A program made the position numbers and the translations under genes. DNA of 64,000 bases from assembly GCA_030141605.1 (NCBI GenBank), contig JAQGDQ010000996.1, positions 1 to 64,000 on the forward strand, given 5' to 3'. The notes under the pieces were generated by a model. The model was not told where the DNA came from. It saw only the letters and a program-made list of their open reading frames with translations, and ran no database searches. Shown here one piece after another: positions 12,036 through 24,200 of this stretch (positions are counted from its first letter, which is position 1; the number at the start of each line of letters is the position of its first letter). The DNA comes from Tubiluchus corallicola (taxonomy: Eukaryota; Priapulida; Priapulimorpha; Priapulimorphida; Tubiluchidae).

Positions 12036-14050
12036 TCAGAATTTTTCAAGTATCCTGAAATGATTTTCAATTGATCGTCTCTCATTATTAAAGTGTACAG
12101 TCCTATGTACTGTTTTTCCCATTTTTAGCAATACAGATGTAAATAGTCCCTCTTCTTCACCGATCCATGGTCTACTGCTGTCATTTATTTGATATGGAGT
12201 AACATGAACATTTACTTCAATATCACTTTCTACTAATGGCACAAGTATCTTTTCTTCTGTTATCCATGTTTGTTTTTCACCTGGGTGTCCACCATCGAGC
12301 CAATACATCGATTTAATCTGCGAAACAAAGCGAGACAAGATTCCCGATTCCTTAGCTGCTGACAGTTCATGCAGGAATTGGTTGAGAACAACACAGCCCT
12401 TGCTGAAACCTATTATAATTATTGAAACATTGTCTAATTCAGCACCCTGGCAAATACTTCCAGCGGACGTTGAACTCGGATGGCCTTGACGCAAACGAAA
12501 AACATTCTCTAGTAAGGCTTTAACATGTTCAAAAGCAGAAAGTTTGTGAGAGTATTTAGGTGCTCCAAATTTATTACAGTTCACAAAATTCTTGTAGCAA
12601 GCATATGTCTCTTGGTACAAGAATGCAGGTTTCACAACTAGTATTTCACTGTTTGGAAACCTGTGGTGTAATAATAACGTTACGGCATCCAAATTCCATG
12701 CATTGTATTTAAACATACTTTCTGCAAAGTCCTGAAAAATAAAAACTGTGCAAACACACTGCAAAACCTGCTAAAAGCTCCTGAAAATAACCATCCTTAA
12801 ACACAAGCAATAAAAATGTTAAAACAGAAAACAAGAGACGATGTTCTCCTTCCAAAAGTTTCACCCTAATACATTGTCCTAAAAGATATTCACATAATTT
12901 TACCAAATCAGGAAAGAGATGGGACCAGATTCTATTTATGGATTTGCCAAACTCTGTATCTTGATATTTTGAGAAAGTCATAGATCAAGAGAGATGTACG
13001 TCCAAGCAGAAGTCAGAAATCAATTCTGGGAGCTGACAAAACTTTCAGCAGAATTCAAACTAAAGCCGAGTTCAGACATAATTTACAATCATCTTAAGTC
13101 CAGGGATGTTTAGATTTCATCATGATCTGACTAAAAAAACAGTTCAGCCCAAAATTCAGCCCAGGTTGGGAAGAGGCTAACAGTTAAGTAGTAATACCTA
13201 CGTCACAAGTAGGATGTAACCAAAGTGACAGAGAGGAGTGTCGGTATAACTGAAGCCATAGTGCTCTTACATGATTATTTTCATATTGCGTCCCAGCAAA
13301 AAGTGATTTAAGTGAGCCACATAAAACCAGTGTTTGTTAACATAAGTTTAAGACTTTCAAGGATCAGTACCTAACATAAGGTAACAAAGTTTTATTATGC
13401 GAAGAATTACAATTTTAAATCACTTAAAGCCATTTCTTAATGTTAATCAACATTCGCAAAAGTATAGTGGCTGTATTGACAATGAAAATATGAATAGGTG
13501 GTAAAAATACTAATAAATCTAACATTGCAGATGTTCAATTTTTAAAATTTTTATGGGGTTTTGTGACTTTTGCAGCAACTCCGTCCCTTGCCCAAATTAC
13601 CTCTCCTAGACCATCAATAGGACAACAACTCGTAGTCCTTGGGATATTTACACAATTTTCCACATCTGCCCGGAAAAATATTGTGCATGTTCATTAAAAT
13701 AATCTGATCTCACACATTCATATTTGCAAAATAAGAATGCAATATAAATCATTTAAAACTAGTTAAGAAACAATAATCGTTAGCGTAATACCATTATATG
13801 ATACCTGTATGTCTCCGGGAAAAAATATGACAATGCTACTTGTGTGTGCATCAGAAACAGCTGGGTGATATAAAACAGTATTTGATGCACCTTTATAACC
13901 CGGAACATTAAGCCATCGTTCCACGCTAGGTGTGCGCTGACTACTTGGTATTCGACATTGTGCAACTGAATTTCCAGCCATAACGTTCTTGACAAAAAAT
14001 GAAGCCACTATCGAACTTTGAAAAGAAAGCTGAAAGAAAACTTTAATCAT
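12036..14050 (-). CDS. C2orf69: C2orf69 family protein (UPF0565), complete
   Basis: Two exons, 13,805-14,050 and 12,036-12,731, joined in phase 0 (CAG/GTATCA donor, TTTTCAG acceptor), encode 313 residues ending in TGA. The C-terminal half carries the family hallmarks IIIIGFSKGCVVLNQ, MYWLDGGHPGEKQTW, VHVTPYQINDSSRPWIGEE and SIENHFRI. GFSKG fits a G-x-S-x-G nucleophile elbow of alpha/beta hydrolases, with WLDGGH and ENHF as candidate acid and histidine positions; that catalytic reading is inference. The human relative is a mitochondrial protein linked to energy metabolism. Here the first 24 residues (MIKVFFQLSF..FFVKNVM) are hydrophobic and basic, compatible with a targeting or signal sequence, but a second Met at residue 24 could be the true start. 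It lies head-to-head with the NAP1-like gene. Confidence 0.92.
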
Positions 14051-15238
14051 TGCTGTAACTTATTCTGATGCATCTTTTGGTCGTGTTATAAAAGCTAAAC
14101 TCGCTAGTTAACCGTAAAATGTTACCGAAAATTAGATTATTTTAATTAACTTAGTAAACCATGCGAAAACCACGTGTAAGCCAGCTACATGCGTAATGCA
14201 CATTCAGTTTTATTCATGCACACAAAAAAGTAGTCGACGGAAAAAGGACTATTTGATTCGAAGAAACTCAATTTGTTTTGGTTTATTTGACATCTCAGCT
14301 GTCTTTAAACGCTCCAACCACGTAAAAATTAGATAAAAATGAGGTTTGTATAGCAGCAGCAAATAAAACGTGTTTCTTCTACTGATCCTAAAAACTACAT
14401 TCCTTTCCTGACAGTATGCTTATTACTAGTATTACTGTTAATTTTATTTCTTTTTTATTTGTTATGGGAAAAATTACGAACAAATAGACAGATTGGTCAT
14501 TTTGCGCGTCACGCCGTCTTTCTTTGCGAGTTTTGTTTGCTGCGAAAAATTTTCAGTAAAGGCGGTAAAGTGGATTGTTCTGTGAAGCTTCAGTTTAAAA
14601 TTTTCTTTGTCACATAAACTGTAGGTTTCTGCTGTCTGCGTGTTTTCATTTATTATGTTATCATTTCTGTTTTTAGAGGGTTGAATGATTTTCAGTTTCA
14701 TTGTTTGAACGTCATGGCAGGTTTGCCAGTCATTTGGGCATATTTTTAAGAATGTTGACGTAATTAATAGCACACAAAAGTGTGATGTAGTTTCTGGAGC
14801 ATAATGGAACAGTTTCATTCGTTGTGGATTTCGACTTTCACCAGATAAACAAAATTAGTTTAGTTTCTTGACGTTTTTATCTGTGCTAAACAAGTGAAAT
14901 TGCTAAAGTGAATGTTAATTCACGTGACAGAGTGAAAGTGTGTCAATTTATTAATAATCAGTCATTTTATAATTGTTTTAGTTGATTTTTTTGTAACATT
15001 AATCGAAGATAATGCTATTGCCAATATACAGTTAGCCCCTTAAGTTGTATATGATTGGTATACTGCCTCTTGTTTTGAAAACGTAGGTTTTTAATTTGCA
15101 AATAAAGATCTATGTGAATACTGTCTATGAATAGACATTGTTTTACATTGTATTTTTTATAGTGTATAGCCTACAGAACAAATAATATCTGTAAACCTGT
15201 TTATAAATGCTTTATAGCCACTCCATTGATTATAATTG
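14051..15238. promoter_or_regulatory. Divergent intergenic interval, candidate bidirectional promoter
   Basis: About 1.19 kb separate the start codons of the C2orf69 homologue (minus) and the NAP1-like gene (plus). No TATA box is placed convincingly. A 114-codon open frame on the minus strand (14,474-14,818) is lysine- and asparagine-rich and matches no family I know, so I do not call it. The promoter role is inferred from layout only. Confidence 0.4.
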
Positions 15239-18200
15239 ATGGCCGACAACAGGACAGAAGAGGCCATGGAGGCAGGTGTACCAATCGATGTCGATGAAGA
15301 AGCCGCTCACGCTGATGGTGAAAAAGAGGACGATTCTACAGAAGCCATCATTGACACGCGATTAGGGAAACTGACCTCTCAAGCTTTGCAGAACCCGCAG
15401 GTTTTAGCCGCATTACAGGAAAGATTGGGCCAAATGGCTGGAGCATCGAGTGGTTACATAGAGAGGTAATAAATCTCTAACTTTTTACATTGTATGTTGC
15501 ATAATGTTCGTTATTTGTAATTAATTAAATTCAATGTGCAGTACGTCTTGTAGGGATGTTAAATGTTACAAATTTGGAGATACGATAACGATATATGATA
15601 CTTTTCCAACAATACGATAAAGATTTTTAAACTATTTTTAGATGATACGATAAGTTATTTCCAACGATAAAAGCGATACTGAAGTTAGATTATTTAATGC
15701 AATAACAGAAAAGTATCAATAATTAAAATTATTAAACGCTTTAGTGCATTTAATGCTTTATGTTTATATGACTGCTAATTATGAAACACAAGTTTGTTTG
15801 TCATTATGATTCATAAATAAGTAAGCTGCGACAGATAAACATGCTACTATGGTAAAAATATTTGTCTATGCGAGCTGCACATGAACGGGAAAGTGACACC
15901 AAAAATACAGTACAGTGCATTTGACATCCGCACATCAGTACGGAAGTATATAAAGGGGGTTCTCTATAGTTTGTCAGTATAACTGAGAATGAAGATAGCC
16001 GTTGTTGCCAGGCGAACGTATAAGAAAATGATTTGGCGTCTGACAAGCCTATAATTTTAAATAAGTTTTTTTATCCACTTCTTTTGCGTAATTACCATAA
16101 ATAGAAAAGCGAAGCGACTTTGTAAAGGTAAACGGTAAGCAACGATTTGGTACAATAATGATATTCCTACAATAATGTCGATACGATAATGATAAAAACA
16201 ATTTTTTTTTATCGATACAGTATTCAATAATTATCGGTGTGTTATAATTATGGATACGTGTTGTCATCATTACCATCCCTGCGGCTGTGTACTCAAAGGT
16301 GAAATTGGTGTCAATGTTACATTTTAGTATCTGGTAAATGATGAAATTATCAAGCTTTGTTGATTGTTAAGGGGAAGAAAAGGCAATTTTAAAGCACATG
16401 ACAAAAACTTTCCTTACAAAGTTACATTACTTAGTGTTGTGTTTATCTACTTGAAAGACCCTTATAACTAGAAAAGAAAATTCTTGGTAATTTAAACTAT
16501 TCGTGCCAACTGATAAAATGTCACTGACTCATCTTCTCCACTGGCTCACCAAAAATGTATCTTTAATCTTATTGACAAGATAAAGTAAATATATATACTT
16601 TTGCTTAGTCATTGAAGTGTGCGCTACAAATGCTTTTAAGTGTTTTTTCAAACATTATGCTTTGTTATCTAAACTTGTCGGTACGGTATGTCTTTACAGT
16701 AGTTTAAATTTACTAGTATGTATGCATACTAGTAAATGCATAAATGTAGCTCTGTATGCATTAAGATGAGATGTAAGTGATTTTTTAAGCTTTATTTATG
16801 AAGACGAATTTTTAAGCTCTATTTATGAAAGTGTTTTCTTGTGCCTTATAATCTTATTAGGAGTGTTTACAAGAAATTTAATGCTACATTGGTTGAGCAG
16901 AAGCTTTTTCCTGATTTGGAATTTCTGTTGGCAGTCCTATCAAATGTACCCCCCCCCCCAATATACAGAAAAGTTTTTTTCCACTCGCTGCGTTCTCATT
17001 GGTAAGTGAAATACCCGTATTAAATGTAGCAGAAATCTGTGTTTTTTGTAAAAATATTCAAGCAAAATTTTTCTGCAAATCAAGTGTTCTAGAAGGAATC
17101 GAGCCTATAAATAATTTTTGCGAGAAGTTGATTTTTTGGGAAAATTTTAATTTTGTTGAAAAGCTTCTGGAAAGAGGTTTGGCAAAAAACTGATCCGGAT
17201 CTAGTGTATGCCCTCCACAACTTATGCGGATCCAGTGTGCGCCCTTTACAAGTGATGCAGATCCAGTGTACGCCCTCCACAACTGATGTGGATCCAGTGT
17301 ATGCTCTCCACAACTGACGTGGATCCAGTGTACGCCCTCCAAACTGATGTGGATCCAGTGTATACTCTCCACGACTGATGTGGCTCCAGTGTACACCCTC
17401 CACAACTGATGCAGATCCAGTGTACGCCCTCCACAACTGATGTGGATCCAGTGTACTCCCTCCACAACTGATGTGGATCCAGTGTATGCCCTCCACAACT
17501 GACACCCTTTTGCTTTTATTTAGCATGTAACATTCCTTTGTAATGTGCACTAACTGGAAGCTCTGGACTGATGTAATTTTACGTAAAATGTTTTGGTTTA
17601 AATTATTTAGGCTTAATGTGGTCAGAATTAGAATTTAATGGAGTACGAATTGAGATCAGTATCAAGTATTTAGAAAGTATCCTAACGCATAAAAATGTTA
17701 ATCCTTTGTATTATGCTTTACTTCAGAACTTCAGTTTGTAAATTGTTTGATTCCAGCCTTCCAAAAGTGGTTAAACGACGCATTAAGGCTCTCAAGAAGC
17801 TGCAAGCCACCTCTACAGACATAGAGGCAAGATTCTATGAAGAAGTTCACTTGTTGGAATGCAAATACGCTGTAGAATACACGCCATTATTTGAAAAGGT
17901 ATGCTGTAATCTGCATGGGAAAAATTTGCTAAACAAAATTCAAATACCGTACATTTGGAATTGCATCTGTGGATTTTAAATTGTTTATAGTGTATAAGGT
18001 AGACTTTGTGTGCTAGTGCTGGCCAGGAAAACATATCGATTAAATTTCTAATAAGTTGTACAAACCTATTTCAGGGATGTTACTGAAACTGAAATTACAA
18101 AGTGAAACCGTTATTTGTGAAACGTGGGAAACCATTAGTGCCAAGGCAAAACCATTAACTGTTGTGGCTTTAAAAAAAAATTATATTTTGTAATTGTGTG

Positions 18201-21200
18201 CTTTTATTGCAAAACCGTCCGTAAGTCGGGAATTAACGTTTTCTAGTTATTCACATACCATGAATCTCCATTTCATGAGGAGTATTTTGATACCAAATTC
18301 ATTTGATACCAAGACTTGAAAACAGAAAAAATCCGAAGCAAAATGACAGCTTCCACGAGCTAGTATCAGAGTTTTAAAATACAAGTTTTTTGCAATTGCA
18401 GTACTAGTTTCTAGGCAGTGATATGGGCACGTGGTTATAAAAATACATTTTTATTATTTTTTGGACCTTTTCTTGATAATTTGATGTTAAACTATAAAAG
18501 TCCAATATACGTAGCATTTGTTTTTATAAAAAACAGAAAATCGACATAAGACCAAAATTTTGGTGCATTCTACTTTGAAGCATCATACCGTAGTTTTAAC
18601 TATTCCAACTTATGGACAGTTTTGGTTTGTTAGCACACAAATATTTTCTTACCTATGTTTCCTAAATTGTAAAATAACATTGAAATTATACTTTCATATT
18701 TTGGTTAAATTATAACTGGAAACGTTGAAGTTTCACATTTGTCAGCACTGAAGATATGCCACATTGCCATAAATATCTAACTTCAACATGCACACTACAT
18801 GAAATTTTCACTTAATTTGAACTATTTTACCCAACATTTCGCAGCGGGTTTTAACATGTAGGAGAAAATAAAATTTAAACTGAATAAACGCTACTAAAAC
18901 CCCGGAAAAGTACTACCAGAAATTACCCCAAAAATTCCGCTATGCAACCTAATAAATTCGATGAAAACAAACCTAAACTGAAATACAATAATTGGCAAAC
19001 AACTGAGTCGTTTGCAGTTTGCTGTGATAGTTTCTCTTGCTTAAGCTATTGATTTATTCTGAAAAGAAAAAGTGAAACTTGCTTGTCTTCAGTGTGGATT
19101 CGGAACTGCATCTCTGCTTTTGTGAAAGGAATTAAACTGGTAAAGTGCTGTCATTGTCAACACTAATTATTTTATTTACTTATTGGCTTGTTAAACTCAT
19201 TCGGAATTTTGTAGTAAAGTGTATGTAAAAGTGTTCCTCCATAATTTCTGAAACGGTAAACATGATTTATGCGATATTTGTACTTTTGATTAACAAATTT
19301 ATTACTGATCAAATATGTTTATTATTTCAGAGGAAAGATATTGTTAACGGGAAAGTTGAACCTACAGATGAGGAATGCGAGTGGCCATCAGACGAAGAAG
19401 AATTAGCGGTATGTACTAATCTTTTCTTAAAAGTTTCAAGAGATTAATAACCGTTTGGTTTCTATTGTCGTTGTCTAATTTAATTTATTTGTTTTATTGT
19501 TTATCGAGTTGTAGTCAGATTTGAAGTTGTATCTTCTCTGATTTAAATAAAAGAAGTTAGTATTCATGTGCAGTTCTCGTTAATACAGATTATGAATTAG
19601 TTATACATTTCATATTCTTTTATTTATTTCTTTTATGTCTTCCACATTTCTAGTTTGCATTTACTTATTTATAGTTTATAATAGCAGTGGGACATCAGCT
19701 TCATTTTTATAATCGATAGCCAGACATAAAATAGATTCAATAATTGATTATAATCTGTTTTCAGGCATTTGGTAATTTCGAAATTTTTGACTAATGACAC
19801 TTTCAGTGCAGCAGGATTATTATCTTAATCACTGCTGTTTTAATTGCAATCTTGTTATAAAATTTAAAGTGTCAGGTTAGGAAAAAGTTCTAAACAAGTT
19901 CCTTTCATTAATGTGGAGTTTAAAAAAACAGTCCAATAACTGTCATCATTATTTACGACGTCGTTCATACTACTTATTTTTTTTTTACAAAAAACCACCT
20001 GCTCCCGCTTGTGAGAAATCTTCGTGTCAGCTTCGCAGGGGGTTGAGGTTACTTCACTTTACTGAAATGTGTACTATTTTTGGAACGGAAGTGGTGCTGA
20101 CAAGGCCACTGGCATAGCAGTTATCTGGTATTTTGCTGTATTACTGCAGTGTCTAACTGTCTTGAGGGCAGAAGTCTTTCATTTCATTCTGCCTGCTCTA
20201 CAATAGACATAATGGACATATGATGACTATGTTTGCCATGCGATTTTAGTTGTGTTTTTTTTTGTGAAAAATAAGTGCTCGTGGCATTGCACTGGTAGTG
20301 CAATATCATGATTGCGGTAAAGTTTAGCAACACGGCATCACTTTTGCGTAGTAAATTCAAGCCCTTCTGATGCCACTTAGACATGAAGGTTTCTCATAAA
20401 CAGGATTTTGTAAAAAAAAATGATTATGTAGAAATGACGTCGCAAATGATAACAACTGCGCTAATGAAATAAACTCATTTAAAACCTTTTCCTTACTTTA
20501 TATTTACACCGACTACTGAAAAAAGGATAAATGGCCAGAAATAAAAGCCTGAATTGATTATGATTGACTAAATCGATTAATCAATCCTATCGCTACGATA
20601 CAGGATATGAATATATTATAGGATAATATAAAGAATAAAGCTAGTATAGAAGATACTCCTAAAGAAAAAGAGGACAAGGAGGACAAAGAAAAAGCAGGTA
20701 AAATTTTTTTGTAAGAAATGTTTCATGAAAACACTTGGTAACTTGTTGCATAATAAAAAGTACATAAATAAATGTTTGGATACTGGGAGAGTCCGTTTTT
20801 TCTAATACTCTTTGATAAAGGGGAGGAAAAGGCAATTTTAAACTATGTCCGAAACAATTTTCCTCTGAAATTATGTTGCTTCGCATTGCGCTTACCTGCT
20901 TAAAAGACTTATGTAACTACATAGGAAAAATCTTAGTAATTTAAAATGTTTGTGCCAATTGGTAAAATGTCACTGACTCGCCTTCCCAGTGTGCTCCACT
21001 GACCCACAAAAAACACATTTTTAATCTTATTGACAAAATACAGTAAGTTACAAGATACAATAAGTTTTTTACTTTTGCTTAGTCAGTGAAGTTTGTGCTA
21101 CAAAAGCTCTTATTATACTTTCAAGCTTTATGCAATGTTACATAAACTTGTTTCAAGCGACCTACCGTCAAAATGGCTGCGTCTAGCGTTCAAAACCCAT

Positions 21201-24200
21201 CGTTTTGGTGAGTCCGCATGCGTTGGTGTAGCTCAGAGAGGAAGCTGACATTGTGTAAATGTATTTACGCATTAAATTACTCCTGATAGTTTTGCAAATT
21301 TACACAGTTAAGGAAAACGAGTCATATTCTTAGCTTTTCGCGACAGTGTCAGTGAGTTTTTGCTTGCTGTGCGTAAATTTCAATACAAATTTTGTTAGGC
21401 CAAAATAGCAAAGAATGATTCGATAAGATTACCACATGCCATACTCTAGACCACAAGACTCAATAATAATGATCGGTGGCAGCCATTTACCTGGACTTAG
21501 CTTAATCTCATAGCCTTGATCAAATATATTAGTTTGCAATCCGAAGCATTGTGTTACTTGCTTATTGTATTTTTTGCCCAACTGCCTGCTGATTCCCTGG
21601 ATATGTCATTTTAGAGCGCCATTTGCCGTTGCTGTGAATCCGTTTTTTAATAAACATTTCATATACCAGCTCTAATTCTATTATGACGTGAAAGTGTAAG
21701 AACTGGCTAAAAATTCTTTAATTCTCTAAGGCTGGCATGGCAGCGAAATAGACCTCTTTATAGAGTTATGCTGAAATGTTATTTTATGTGTGCTGACTCC
21801 TGGCCATACTGTCCTGTGTAATCATATGTTGCTGAAGATGTTTGTGCCCTTTTCAATAACAAATCACTTTAAATTTTCATTTTATTCCCTCCTCAATCAA
21901 AGCGTTCAATAGCTAACTCTGAACACTTTTCAACTTTCTTAAGCTTTATTTCCCTTGTACCATTTAGATTTATATGTGCAGCTGAATTAATTTTTATAGT
22001 TGCCAATTTGTTGTGCCAATTGCTTTTACTAATCTGTGCAAAGCTGGAATGACAAATTTCGTGCATCTCGTGTAGTATATATGACCAATAAAGATGTCTA
22101 TTCTATAGCTATGTAGAAATACACTCATATTTCGGTTTGTCGTACAAAAACGACTGGAAACATCAGGCCGAATTTGCCGTATTTACCGATACTAAGCTAA
22201 TACAGTAGGCGCCGTGTATAAGACTCACGGTAATGTAGAATCAACCGACTAATTGTCTCATTTGCGTCCGTGTAAAAAGTACAATTATAAACTGTCGGCA
22301 GTTGACTCAAGTAACTCAGCATAATTGACTCTATATTTTTATATATTAACATATGCACGTGGCTACAGTGATGTAATGATGTAAACAAAGTCACGGCCCG
22401 CCTACTAGCGGTCAGCTCGCAAAACAACGGACTGTGTCCGTAGTATGCGGGACTTTTCATTGTCCAGATTTTGTTGAATTCTTCCGATATCCGTAAATCG
22501 AGGTCCGACAAACCGAGATATGAGTGTACATAATACTGCTTCACGTCTTAATATTTGCAAAATGCAGAAGTAACTGGAATTCTGTATGTTATTATATAAT
22601 GGAGTCAAAGTGTTAACGGGTTAGCTGTGTTACTGTCGCTTCGTGTTCAGACACGCTCTCTTATTGCTTCCTAGAAGAGGAATCTCCTAGCGGAATTCCC
22701 GAATTCTGGCTGACGATCTTTAAGAACGTAGAACTGACAGCTGAAATGATTCAAGATCACGACGAACCAATTCTGAAACATTTACAAGACGTAAAGGTGA
22801 ACTTCAGTGAAAAAGACCCAATGGTATGTCTTTGCTTTTTGATTTAACTGTGCAGTCAACCTCGGATATAAGGAACACCTCCGGACCGAACAAAATCGTC
22901 CCTTATATTGGATGTTCCTTATAGCCGAAGTTGAGTCAGACCGAGGGTGTATCTGGACCTGTACTTTTCTGTACTTTTACCCATATTTTTTGGATTATTG
23001 CTACGCATTCAGTGTAAACGGTATGTAGGAAGCTCCTTCAGTGATGCGAGATGTAAGTGACCGCGGAAACCGAGTCGTTCGAAGGCCGAGTTTGAGAAAA
23101 AATTTCGCTTTGATCATAGGGACCTTTATATGCGAGGTAATTTACCTGGGTTTCTGTTATGCGGGATCTGAAAATATCATCCCTTATAACCAAAAGTCCC
23201 TTATATCCGAGTACCTTGTATATGAAGATTTTTACATAGGAAAAACATTACAAAAAATCGGGCCTGGTGTTAATGGTCCCTTATCAGCGAGTGTCCCTTA
23301 TACCCGAAGTTGACTGTATATTAGAGCACCAACTGCAAGCAAAAGTACTATGTTACCAAAATTATTTTAATCGTTGACTGGCTACGTTTATTTTGACTGG
23401 AGACTAAAATTTTGTAACCTTTCGAAATTGATACGTTGCAGGCAGGCCTGGATTGTGACCCGTAGGCTAATGAATTTATAGGGCCCCTCACCCTCTACGT
23501 CACTCCCACCCGTCTTGAATGTTTTTTACTGTTTTAGCGCATTTACATAGCTTGAAGTAAACTGGAATACGTATCATTTGTTTATCAATAAAAATATTTT
23601 TTAAGAAATACCACTTCGCTATTTATTGCAAACCAAATGAGCACGTTTCTACACAATCGTAGTAGAATTTTTTTACCAAAGCTTGTGCCCTGGGTTGCAG
23701 CCTATATTAGCTTATAAGATAATTCTGCCCTGCTGCAGCGGCATACTTACCTCTCAGATCCAGATATCCCAGGTAAGTATCCAGATCCAAGCAATTAGGG
23801 TAAATACGTATAAACACGGTGCCTAGAGATACAACTGGCAAATTTCTCGACACTATCTCCATCTAGTCTTCTATCTTTCTGTGGATTACTGTAGAGTACT
23901 CATCTTAAATTTGTTGGGTTACTAACGCATGACGGAGAAAACAGTTTATCGTTTTGCATTTGCAGTTTACATGTTTATCGTTTTGCATTTGCAGTTTACA
24001 TGTTTATCGTTTTGCATTTGCAGTTTACATGTTTATCGTTTTGCATTTGCAGTTTACATGTTTATCGTTTTGCATTTACTATTTGCAGGGCTTCACGCTA
24101 GAGTTCCATTTCTCTCCTAATGACTATTTCTCAAACACCGTATTGACTAAGCAGTACACGATGAAGTGCAAGGCGGACCAGAAGCAACCGTTCAGTTTCG

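Noticed and set aside
12732-12981. Open frame upstream of C2orf69 exon 2.
   Set aside because: It is intronic; the two C2orf69 exons join directly in phase without it.
14474-14818. 114-codon minus-strand frame in the divergent promoter interval.
   Set aside because: K/N-rich, unrecognised, and no supporting signals.
23041-23313. 90-codon frame in NAP1 intron 5.
   Set aside because: It lies inside the pogo-like MITE; the second copy at 31,533-31,980 does not keep the frame.
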